A DNA stretch of 64,000 bases from Globodera rostochiensis (Eukaryota; Nematoda; Chromadorea; Rhabditida; Heteroderidae): NCBI GenBank assembly GCA_018350325.1, contig JAEVLN010000010.1, positions 1,736,001-1,800,000 on the forward strand. The letters run 5' to 3'. Of this stretch, positions 27,501 through 39,500 are shown piece by piece. The translations under genes and the position numbers were made by a program. Position 1 is the first letter of the stretch; each line of letters begins with the position of its first letter. Under the pieces are notes generated by a model that had not been told where the DNA came from, did no database searches, and saw only the letters and a list, made by a program, of their open reading frames with translations.

Positions 27501-30500
27501 ATTTAAATTTGTGAAAATATATTTGACAAAAAATGTTATAAATTTTTAAACAATTTGGTGAGATTGGTTGTAACTTTTTTTTTTAATATTAGGTGTAATT
27601 AATGTTTTTTAATTGCTGATGCTAACTACTAATGCGATAATTAATCCATCGCCCCCACCCACCAGACGTCGTTAAAATTTTTGTTTTTATTTAGTATTTT
27701 TAAACAATAATTTTTGTTTGGTATCTGGGCCCACCTGAACAGCATCCTCGGTCGCCTCCAGCTGATGTTCCTTCCAATGTTGGCTGTCGTCGGAGCGCAA
27801 AATTACAATTTCCCGTTCACGGCCGCGCAACGAAGCAAAATGTGGCACTTCAAGGATCACCGGGCCCAAAAATTTGGCCCCATGCGGCCCCATCTCGAGG
27901 ACGCGCGACGCGAGCGCCTCGCCCTCGCTCAACGGAGGCGGATTCGTCAACTTTTCCTTAAAATTATTGGTCAATTTGTCAAAATATTATTTAATTCAGC
28001 GTGTTTTAAAAAAAGAGGATAAACCGTTCTTTAAATAATTTTTAAAATAAATTTAAAAAATATATAACTAAAGGAGAAAATTAATTAAATAAATTTTAAA
28101 TATTATCTTTAAAGCTTAGCTCTATTGATGAGAAAATTAGGTATTAATAATTTCTAATCAGTAATCCATCAACATATTCACTTTTTTCGACTCGATGATT
28201 AATAGTTTTAGTATTTAAATCTTGGATTCATTGATCAGCAAACTAATTAATCAAATTAAAACACATTAAAATTAACACACACCTTTTTCAGGTATCGACA
28301 CGTGATGCGTATTGGCGCGGCCGCCTTGCGCGGTGGGATAATCACGCGCACGCCGCTGTGGCGGCACCCGCGCATTGCGCCCCCGCGGGCGTCGACCAAG
28401 AAAGAGATGAGAAAGCTTAAATTATAAAAATCTTTTTAATGAATTCGCCACTAAATTTAAATTCAAAAAAATATTTCACAAAACACTGACAAAAAAAAAA
28501 GATCTTGGACCAATGTGGGCAAAGCAAACTGAGTCAGCAAAATATCAAAATATAAGTTATCGAAGTTAAAATTTATTTGTTTTATAAATTAAATAGTAAA
28601 AATTGAATTTGGCATTAAAAAACAGCGTTTTATTCGATCATAAAATTTGCAATTAATTAATTTTCAGGCCTAAAGCCGATTCAGTTAGCTCAAAATCAGT
28701 CCGGACAGAAACAGACGAGCAAAACAAAATTTTAAAAGGGGAAAATTCTGTCCAAAAAAATTGAAAATTTATAAAATAGCATCTACTATTTTAAAAATGT
28801 AATCATTATTAATCAATAAAAGTAGGGAAAGTTCAAAATCACTAAACACATAAAACTTTTCAAACATCCATCAAAATGAAGTGTGTTAAAGACAATATTA
28901 TAGACCCACGTTTTCAAGAACAATTTGCTGAAATTCAAAAATGTTTAAAACAAATAAAAATTTCCAAAAAATTTGTCCCAAATTGGTGGACCTCGGCTGT
29001 ATTAAGTCGTGCCGACTCAACGCCACATTGTCATCATGCCCGTTGTCCAAGAAGCTTGAATCAGCCATCGCCGTTGTCACCGGTGCATTCTAAAGAAAAT
29101 AAATTCAAGACAATTAATTATGGATCCCCCCCCCCCCATCACGTCCTTAGTGCATGCATCACGCATTTGCATGCATGAGTGTACGTGTTGCACGCACAGG
29201 TTTGTATAGAGCAAAGTGCATGCAAATGCGTGCTGCATGCCCACACGGAAGTGGGAGGGGAAAGGGAAAGCGTCCTATCTGATCAGATAGATAATTAAAA
29301 TCAATCAATAATTGCCTGAGCTCGCTTGATCACCGCCTCCAGGTCCGCGTCCGTGCTGTCAAATGCCATTGAACTACTTTTGCCGCCCTGCTCGCCCGTG
29401 TGGATCAGATGGACGACCGCCGAGTCGCGCAGTCCCTGCGTGATGGATTCGTTGAAGTCCCGCGCGTGTTCAGCTGCAGCTGCTTGGTGATCATCTGCTT
29501 CATCCTCAGAATCCGAGAACATCCTGCATTTTGTGAAAAATGGACAATTTTTAACTGATATTTTTATTTAAAAATTTGATTATGATGAATTATTTTTGCA
29601 AATAAATATTATAAACTTTTAAATACAAGATTTTTTGTTCGAGTTTACAATTTAAACTCCCTTTTTGATTGTCCTAAAAAATTTTAAATTTGTTTATAAT
29701 TCAAAATTTTGAAAACAATTTCCATGGAGAGAATAAATGCCCTATTTTAATTCATGGGCATATGAAAATGATAGGGAAAAATTGGTATAATAAAATTTTG
29801 TGTTGCAATAATTGGCAAAATCGGATTATCTCCATGTACTGTTTGTTATTGTTGTTGTGTATGTATTCCAAGCGTAATTTGATTTGTTTATGCGGTAAAT
29901 TATTTTCGTTCACAACCGCTCATTTTATGGGCAACAATTTTGTAGGATATTAAATTTTAGGTTCAAAAATAACATTGAAAATATTTGATTTAATAATACA
30001 ACCAAAAAAGGATTAATTGTTAATAAAATAAAAAATGTTGGTAACAAAAAATAAATAAAATATTTGGTTTTTCTCGTTTCATTAAAATTAGAGATAGGGC
30101 AGACAGATTCTCGATCAAAATCTCGGTAAATTCGATCAAGATTTTGCGAGATTCTCAATCAAATCTCGGTCAATAAAATTAGTGCTTTTTCGAAATCTCA
30201 ATCGGTCCTCAAACTGATCTCTAATTAAAATAACAATTTTCATAAGTGAAAAGTAGAGATGCACTTGGTTTTTTGATTAAAATTAGGGTAGCATAAAACC
30301 GGATAAAAACATCGGTCCAACCAGATACCGGTTAGCTTTCAAAACATCCGGTTAACCGTCCGGTTTCCCGGCCAATTTGTGTTCAACACTGCTTAGTAGT
30401 AATTCAAAGCCAAAAATCGTTAAAATAGGCTTAACCGCTTTGTTCTCCCCTAATTATACCTAAATTGAGTGAGTCATCATGCAAATTATTCGGGAATCCG

Positions 30501-33500
30501 GATGTGTTTAGAGGATTTATCCGGTATCCGCGATAGGAACAGATATATCCGGTCTTAGTGGAAAGTTAAAAAATATAACCAATAATTTTAATGAAAGACA
30601 AACAAAAATTATTTTTCAAATAAATTATCGAAATATTTAGGTATTTCAATTTTAAAGATAATTTATGCGATTAAAAATGACTACATTTATTGGAGATAAC
30701 AAACATCGCACACCACACATTCATATTTTGGGAGGCGAAAGGGAGATAAATGGAGAGCGTTTTATACATACTTCTCCAACAAAAAAAAAGGACGGCAAAA
30801 AAGGAGCGGGGGGGGGGGGGGACCCCAAAATGCCAATGTTTATTGGACATTTTATTGCTGCATTGCTGTTCTCGGTAGGGCTGGAATCCCGAGCAACACA
30901 TACACAAAAATACACCAATCAATACGATTAACTTCCCTTCAGCAGCGGAGTGGGGAGGGGGGGCACACACATTTTGTTTTTAACCCCTCCGGGGACCGGG
31001 GCAATGTTTCAGAATAAATTTTACATGGGGGACGGACGAGCAGTGATTAAAAAAGAGTTGGGCGAAAACAGTGAGTAATTTTTTGGAGAGAGCGAGTAAA
31101 AATGCAATTTTAAAGGGACATTTTAAAATTTAAAATGGAATATTTATTATTTTATTCTAAATTTATAAAATTATCATCTTTTAAGCCAAATGGTAATCCA
31201 TGAGCTTAGGGCCTGTATTATGTCACAGAAATTGATGACAAAAGACCACTATAAATCCAGTCATTTGGTCACTATCATGCCTCATATTAAATAAAGCATT
31301 AAAAAACAATTGTTAAAACTAGGGTTCAGCCCCGACCCCTCGGGCCGGAAAACGTCGGGGTTCGGTTTTTTCCCAGCAAAACCCCCGAAAAATTCAAAAA
31401 AGTAAAACAGTGGGGTCGGGGACGAAAACCCCACTAAAAAAAGTCGATGTTCGCGGACGGGGGGGGGGGGGCTAAACCCTAGTTACTAAAACTTCATCAA
31501 GACAAAAATTGTTTGTTTTTCAAAATCTATAATTTTAAAATTTGTTTTATTGACACGACAATTTTTGTTGCCAGTGCAGCAGCAGTAAATTGTGCCGCAC
31601 ATTTTGATTTTGCAGCAGAAAATTGGTCAGGAAATTGTCTGATGAATGGAATGAATTAATTGTTGGCGGGGGGGGGGGGGGGGAGGGGGGGGGGGGAGGG
31701 GGGGGGGGGAGGGGGGGGGGGGGGGGGGGGGGGGTGGTGAAAAGTTTTGAATGAATGCACCTCCCGCTGCATGAAAAATGGATTTGCGTGCGCGTGGCGT
31801 GGCGGCGCGATTAATATTTATTATATTTTATTTTATTTGAGTGTCTCGGGAGAGAACAAATCGCGGCGCGTCAGTCAATTCATTGAATGAATGAATTGAA
31901 TGGACTCTCTGCTGCTACTGCACAATTCATTCAATTTGCGGAGGGCGGGGGGGGGGAGGGTATTTATTTTATGCATGTAAATAAATATTTGCCATTGTGA
32001 TTAAAAATTGGGGTTGATCCCCCCGAGCCCTCGGGGGCGGGAAAGTCGGGGGTCGGGGAAGCCGGGCCGGGGTTGGCCCCATGTCGGGGATCAGGGACAA
32101 CCCTATTTTGGGGCTCGGAGTTGGGGACCAACCCTAATCAAAATCATTTTTGCTAATTTGTGAGCGGGAGAGGGGGCGCAAAAGTCGCCAGATTTGAGTG
32201 AATTTGTTGGACGAATATTTGTAATGTTTAGTAATATGTAGGTTAAGTGAATAAATGAAAAAGGAAATGAATGAATAGGTGCTGGGTCGATTCCTAAAAA
32301 AGGCAAATGGGGCGCTTTTTTTTAAAGTTTTTTGTTATAACTTCTTTCAAAGCTAACCAAATCAAATTTTCGATATTATTCGAAAGCATGCAATGAGTAG
32401 AAGCTTTTAAACGCAAAAGCTAAGCTATAGGACAAAAATTGTGGCGAAAAGAGCATTTTTGGCACAACTTTAGGGAAAATGGTGAAAAATTTGTTTTTAA
32501 ATTTTTTTTCGAATTTAAATATTTTTACTTTCCTTGGCGCTTGCTTAATTCATTTTCCCAGCGCGAAAGAATCATTTTGTAACAAAAAGGAAATGGCAAA
32601 AATTGCTCTTTTCTGCTGATTGGGAAAATATCATAAATTTTTGTCCAAAAGGTGGAACAAATATTCTAATTTTATATTAATAGGGGGGGGGGGGCATTTT
32701 ATTTTTGATGTGGATATATCCGTTAAAATCTTTTTTTGTTGTTATTATAGCTAAAAATAAAATTGTTGTTTTGTTTATTTAAAATAACTTTTACGTTTCG
32801 TTCATCGCCTCCGGGTTCTGTGGTCGATACCGTTCCTCCGTGATTGTTGTTGTCTCCGTGATTACGGTAGTCTCGGTGACTGTTCGAAGTGTTTCAACCA
32901 CCGAAACGTAGCCTAAGCGTTGCGCAATTGCCAACGGCGTTTGGCCACACTGGAAAATGGATGAGAGCATATTAGAATGTTTTCTGTGCAAAATATTTTA
33001 AATGATAAAACTCCCTCATTTTTGAATAAATGTTTTTCGTGGTCAAAATTCACCATCATTTAACGCTTTTTTATTATTCAAAATAAAAAATAAAAATTCT
33101 CCTCTGCTGGTGGTACTTTTGCATTCTGACACCCAAACACCGTTGCATGCATGCTGCGTAAACACCGTTGAATGCATGCTGCGCATGCGCACATGCAGCG
33201 CGCGTGCATGCACTGCGAGTGGGGGGGGGTGGGTGACAGGATGCAAAAGTACCAATCTGCTTTTATTTATTTTTAAATGAAAACACTATGTTTTAAAAAC
33301 GATGGTCTGGACGCCGCACTTTTTCATCCTGTTCCCCGCCTCGCCCCTCTCTGACCATGACCCCCCCCCCCCCGCCCCTCACAATTTTTCTTAATGAAGG
33401 TCCTTTTTCGGACGGACCTCAATTACAACATTACGAGGACGCCGCTACAAAAGCAGCAAGAGCCGACTTTTGAAGATGGATAGCAACAAAAAAGGGCAGC

Positions 33501-36500
33501 AAGCAACAGTGACTTTGGTTAACAACATTTGACAAAAAAATATATTTTTGATTTTTTTGCAATTAAAAATTAATTAAAAAAACAAAAACGATTGTTATGA
33601 TTGGGCCTCAAGTCCGGGCTCTAATTAAAAACCACCCATCCATTACAAAGTTTGGAGTTCTATAAGTCTTCTCAAATTAAACAAAATGAAACAATATAAT
33701 GATACCATTCGAGAGCGTTAACTGAGTAGAAGATATATTTCACATTTACAAAAAGTTATTTTTGCGAAACTGCCAAAACTTGGGATTTTTCAGAGTTTTT
33801 CTAACTTTTCGGGGGCTAAAACTTTCTTAATTGAGCATTTATTCAAATAGGGCCAAATACAGAAAATTAATTTTGATTTGTAAATATAAATTAAAGCCCT
33901 AGTCTCGAGCCAAACAAATCAAGACCTTCATTTTAAAAAATTATGCAAATCTAATTAAAATATCTACATTTTCAAAAAAGCAAAGTTAGTCTTGCTTGAC
34001 CTTTTAATTATTTAAAAATATTCAATTATTATTTCTGCATATTGCTGACCGCCGTTTTTGTGTTTGGCGATGCACCGTTGGCCAACAGATACTGCACAAC
34101 GTGGTTGTGCCCTTGCTGGGCGGCCTGGTGCAGTGGCGTGTAGTTGGACCGAGTCTCCGCGTTCACGTTAGCCCCATGGGACACCAACCAGCGGACCATG
34201 TTCATTTGGCCAAAGTGGCACGCGACGTGCAGTGGCGTGTAACTGCAATTAACATGCCAAAATTAATTGAAAGAATGCGCGGAACCATTGGTTAGCAAAA
34301 TCTTGTTTATTCAGTTCAAAGGGGGTGAAAAGCCGAGGACGGGGTTTCTCGGGGTTGAATAGCCGGGGAAGGGGTTTCTCGGAGTTGAAAAGCCGGGGAC
34401 GGGGTTTCTCGGGGTTAAAAAGCCGGGGACGGGGTTTCTCGGGGTTGAAAAGCCGGGAATGGGATTTTGAAAAACCGGAGACGGGATTTCTAGAGGTTGA
34501 AAACCCGGGGACAGGATTTTTCGGGGTTGAAAAGCCGGGGACGGCATCGAGGTTGAAGGAGGTGGAACTGTCGGGGGACGAGAAATGAACCAAAACTGTC
34601 GGGGGTCGGGATTTTCGGGATCGCGGTGCCATCCGGAACTCTTCATTCGGATTATCCCGGGTTCAATGCCCATAAATTCGTTTATTCTGATCAAAAAAAA
34701 CCGAAAACAAATCTCATATTCCCCGGTCCTTTTGATCAGGGACCAAATGTTTCAGGCCGGACCCCGGACCCCCCCCCCCCCCCTCCCTCCTTCAGGGACC
34801 TAATGTTTCAGGCCGGACCCACCCCCCCCCCCCCCTCCCTCCTTCAGGGACCTAATGTTTCAGGCCGGACCCCGGACCCCCTCCCCCCTCGCTCCTTCAG
34901 GGACCTAATGTTTCAGGCCGGACCCCGGACCCCCCCCCCCCCCTCCCTCCTTCAGGGACCTAATGTTTCAGGCCGGACCCCGGACCCCCCCCCCCCCCTC
35001 CCTCCTTCAGGGACCTAATGTTTCAGGCCGGACCCACCCCCCCCCCCCTCCCTCCTTCAGGGACCTAATGTTTCAGGCCGGACCCACCCCCCCCCCCCTC
35101 CCTCCTTCAGGGACCAAATGGTTTCAGGCCGGACCCCGGACCCCCCCCCCCTCGCTCCTTCAGGGACCTAATGTTTCAGGCCGGACCCCGGACCCCCCCC
35201 CCCCCCCCTCCCTCCTTCAGGGACCAAATGTTTCAGGCCGGACCCCGGACCCCCCCCCCCTCGCTCCTTCAGGGACCTAATGTTTCAGGCCGGACCCCGG
35301 ACCCCCCCCCCCTCGCTCCTTCAGGGACCTAATGTTTCAGGCCGGACCCCGGACCCCCCCCCCCCTCCCTCCTTCAGGGACCTAATGTTTCAGGCCGGAC
35401 CCCGGACCCCCCCCCCCCCCCTCCCTCCTTCAGGGACCTAATGTTTCAGGCCGGACCCACCCCCCCCCCCCTCCCTCCTTCAGGGACCTAATGTTTCAGG
35501 CCGGACCCACCCCCCCCCTCCCTCCTTCAGGGACCAAATGTTTCAGGCCGGACCCCGGACCCCCCCCCCCCTCCCTCCTTCAGGGACCAAATGTTTCAGG
35601 CCGGACCCCGGACCCCCCCCCCTCGCTCCTTCAGGGACCTAATGTTTCAGGCCGGACCCACCCCCCCCCCCCCCTCCCTCCTTCAGGGACCAAATGTTTC
35701 AGGCCGGACCCCGGACCTCCCCCCCCCCCCCCTCGCTCCTTCAGGGACCTAATGTTTCAGGCCGGACCCCGGACCCCCCCCCCCTCGCTCCTTCAGGGAC
35801 CTAATGTTTCAGGCCGGACCCCGGACCCCCCCCCCCCCTCCCTCCTTCAGGGACCTAATGTTTCAGGCCGGACCCACCCCCCCCCCTCCCTCCTTCAGGG
35901 ACCAAATGTTTCAGGCCGGACCCCGGACCCCCCCCCCCCTCCCTCCTTCAGGGACCTAATGTTTCAGGCCGGACCCACCCCCCCCCCCCTAAAGTGTGTG
36001 ATGGCTGCCCGAAATTTGATTTGGTGTGACATTAAATTGATTTAGCAGCAAGCAAAGCACAAAACGCTCTAAATGAAATTTGTGCAGCCCACCCGGCGTT
36101 TGTTTGCGCGTTGATGTCGGCCCCGTTGTCGAACAAATGATCAGCCACTTGCACGCAATCCTCTTGCGCACACAAATGCATCGGCGTCAGCCCATTCTTT
36201 GCACGGGCATTGACCTGAATTCCAACACCCTCAAATTTTGTGGTGGCCGTCGATTGGATTTTTGAACCAATTTGCTTGCTCTTCTCTCTCTCATTTTGAT
36301 CGAAAGAAGCGTAAATTTAAAAAAAAACAGAACGGAATAAAATGAATTCCAAAAATCCAGATTAGAAAAGTTGAGCGAAACCGGCATTTTTGGAACAAAA
36401 AACGGAAAACGGGTTTACAAATTTCGAAAACCGGAAACTTATAAGGCGGAAAATCGTGGCATTTCACTGTTCCTGGTCCTTTGTAAAAACTTGAGTCAAG

Positions 36501-39500
36501 AATTTGGCATTGGAAAATTCTGATTTCGGGAATTTAATTTTTGAGAATTTATTTTTGTTTTCTCGCTTAACCCTACCCCCCAGATTTATGAAAAAATTTT
36601 TTTGTTGTCAGGATGTAAGTAGCAGGGCTTCTAAAAAATGTCACCTGAGATCCGTTTTCCGTAAGCAGTCCGGCCATTTGCAAATGGCCTTCCTCGGACG
36701 CGAGATGAAGCGGTGTGAAGCCGGCACGACTCTCCGCGTTCGGGTCCGCACGATAGGCAAGCAGTGCATGCGCAATCTCCATTTGGTTCTTCTTGGCCGC
36801 AATGTGCAATGGGGTGTAACCATTTTTGGCACAAGCTTGAGCACGCGCACCGCGCTCCAACAACAGTTGGGCAACCTGGGCCACAAAAAAAAATTTTGTT
36901 TTACAAAGAAACACACCCATCAACCCGTAGGCATCAGGGATGTCTTCCGTGTCAAAAAAAAACGGAACACGGAAATAAGGGATTACGGAACGCCAAAAAA
37001 ATACGAAACAGGAATACGGAATGCCAAAAAATACAAAACAGGAAATATGGAATGCCAGAATTATACGGAACACGGGAAGTCAACAAAAACGGAATTAATG
37101 CCAAAAAAATACGGAACACGGAAATACGAAATGCCAAAAAATACGGAACTACGGAATGCCAACAAATACGGAATTATGGAATGCCAAAAAATACGAATTA
37201 CGGAATGCCAAAATATACGGAACGACCAAAAATACGGAATTTTACGGAACGGAAGACATCCCCGGTAGGTCTCCCTCTCTCTTTGCTCCCTCCCTACCCG
37301 TTCGTTGTTGTAATGAGTGGCCACGTGCAATGGCGTCACTTGATTTTTGCCCTCAATGTCCACCGGTGTGCCACGCTCCAGCAACAGTCGAACAACGGCA
37401 TAATTGCCATATTTTGCGGCCAAATGCAACGGGGAGAAGCCCTTCTTGGTCAACAGCGTTTTGTTCGACTTCTTTTCAAGCAACAGCTGCACAACCTCCT
37501 CCTGACCTTCCTAAAAAATTGACAATATTTTGTGAAGTTGGCAAAAAACATTGAAAGGTTATTTGAATTATTAAAAATACTAATTTATGTGTGAGCTCTT
37601 TTTATCTTTAAAATGTTTCATTTTAATAAAAAAAATTTGCATTATTGTAAAACGAGATAATTTTATTTTTAAGATTTGTATTAAGCATTTAAAAAAAACT
37701 CAATATTTTTTGGAAACAAATTATTTAAATTTTCAAATTTATTTATTAACCAAATTATTGTTGTTTTTAATTAAGCATTTAATTTAGAATTCAAAGCAAT
37801 TCCAATCGTTGCGGCAGCGTGCGTGCGCGCTCACCTTGGCAGCGATGTGCAACGGCGTGTACTGGTCGCGTGTTGCCGCGTTCGGGTTTGCATGAGCGCT
37901 AAGCAAAATCATCACAATGTCCGCGTTTCCAAGACGTGCAGCGATGTGCAGCGGCGTCTGCAGCTCGCGTGCCTGTGCGTCCACGTTGGCTTTGTTGCGC
38001 ACCAACACGCGCACAATGTCCTGTAGCGCACAGAAAATTCAAATTAAACACCGTAACTTTCAACACGCCTTAATATGTACATAATATTTGTATTTAAAGT
38101 TGCAAAATAAATTAATTTAATAATAAAACAAAGAGATTCTTTAATGAAAATGATTTGACAAATGCGCGACTCACCGTTTGATTAGCCCTGGCCGCCAAAT
38201 GAAGCGGAGTTTCGCCACGCACCGTTTCACAATCCACATTTGCTCCCTAAACAATAACAAAAAATGTTTTTTTTTGAATTTTAAACATAAAAACGACATC
38301 TAAAATTCTAAAAAATCCATATTTTAGCAATTATGTGAAACAATCTAAAGAGAAATGCAATAAAAACGAAAAAAGCATGACTAAGTGCATCGATATTTTT
38401 CGCTTTTTTTATTTTTACTCTGCTTTTTTTAAAGTCAATATTTTGGTTCCACCTGTTGAATGAGGAAAATGACAATGTTAATGCAGCCCATGAACGCCGC
38501 AACGTGCAGTGGTGCCAGGCCGGACTCGGTGGTCGCCTCAACGCTGGCATGGTACTTCAACAACAGCTCCACAACTTTGATCCGATTCTTCTTGCACGCA
38601 ATGTGCAGAGGTGTGAAGCTTTAAAAGTAAAAAAAATTTTGAAAATATATATTTATTGTTATACTAAATGGAATAAAGTGATAGTAGCAATGAAAAGGAT
38701 CATTTAAATTTAGATCATCAAATTATTTTGAAAATTCTTAAATAAATAATATACCTGAAATAGCACAGTTCTTTTAATTTTTTTTTGAATATTGTAATAG
38801 ATTAATTTTACTTTTAATCATTAAAATTTTAAAGAATGACTCATTTAAATTTGAAACAATTCTTTTTAAGTAATTTAATTTAATTAAGAAAATTAATGCG
38901 TGCCCATTAAGTGCCCGAGCGTTAGGATCCGCGTGCCGATCCAGCAAAAGTTTGGCCACTCCAACATGACCACAATGCGCGGCCACATGCAATGCTGTCA
39001 GATAATCCACCGTCACTTCGTCCACATTTGCTCGATTGTATAACAAAATTCTAAATGGGATATCAAAAAAAAAATAACAACAATTTGTTGTAGGGTTATA
39101 ATTTAAACTTTTTTAATTTAAATGAAGAATAAATGAATTATAAATTTTTGAATAATTTTTATCATTTTCAACAATTTGTATAATGGTAACAATTGTTTGG
39201 TTAGTTGGCTTTTAAAAAAATAATGAAAAGTTAATTGAAATTAGGTTCATTAACTTAAGCGGGTTAAATCTTGAAAAATTCAATTTCAAAATAATAATAA
39301 TTATAATTAATTTTATGTATTTATTTTTAAATTAGGGGCCTTCGTGTCAAAAATTAAGAGCTAGTTCTTTTGTTTAGTTTTTTTTGCTCTCACCTAGCGC
39401 AGTCGACGTGATCGCCCTGTGCGGCCATGTGCAGTGGTGCAAGCCCATTTTTTGTTTTCGCCGATATTGGCGCGCCGCGCTCCAACAACAACTCCACCAC

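Noticed and set aside
34626..36045. Plus-strand Pro/Ser/Gly ORFs
   Set aside because: They are translations of the C-rich minisatellite; variable C-run length makes the frames arbitrary.
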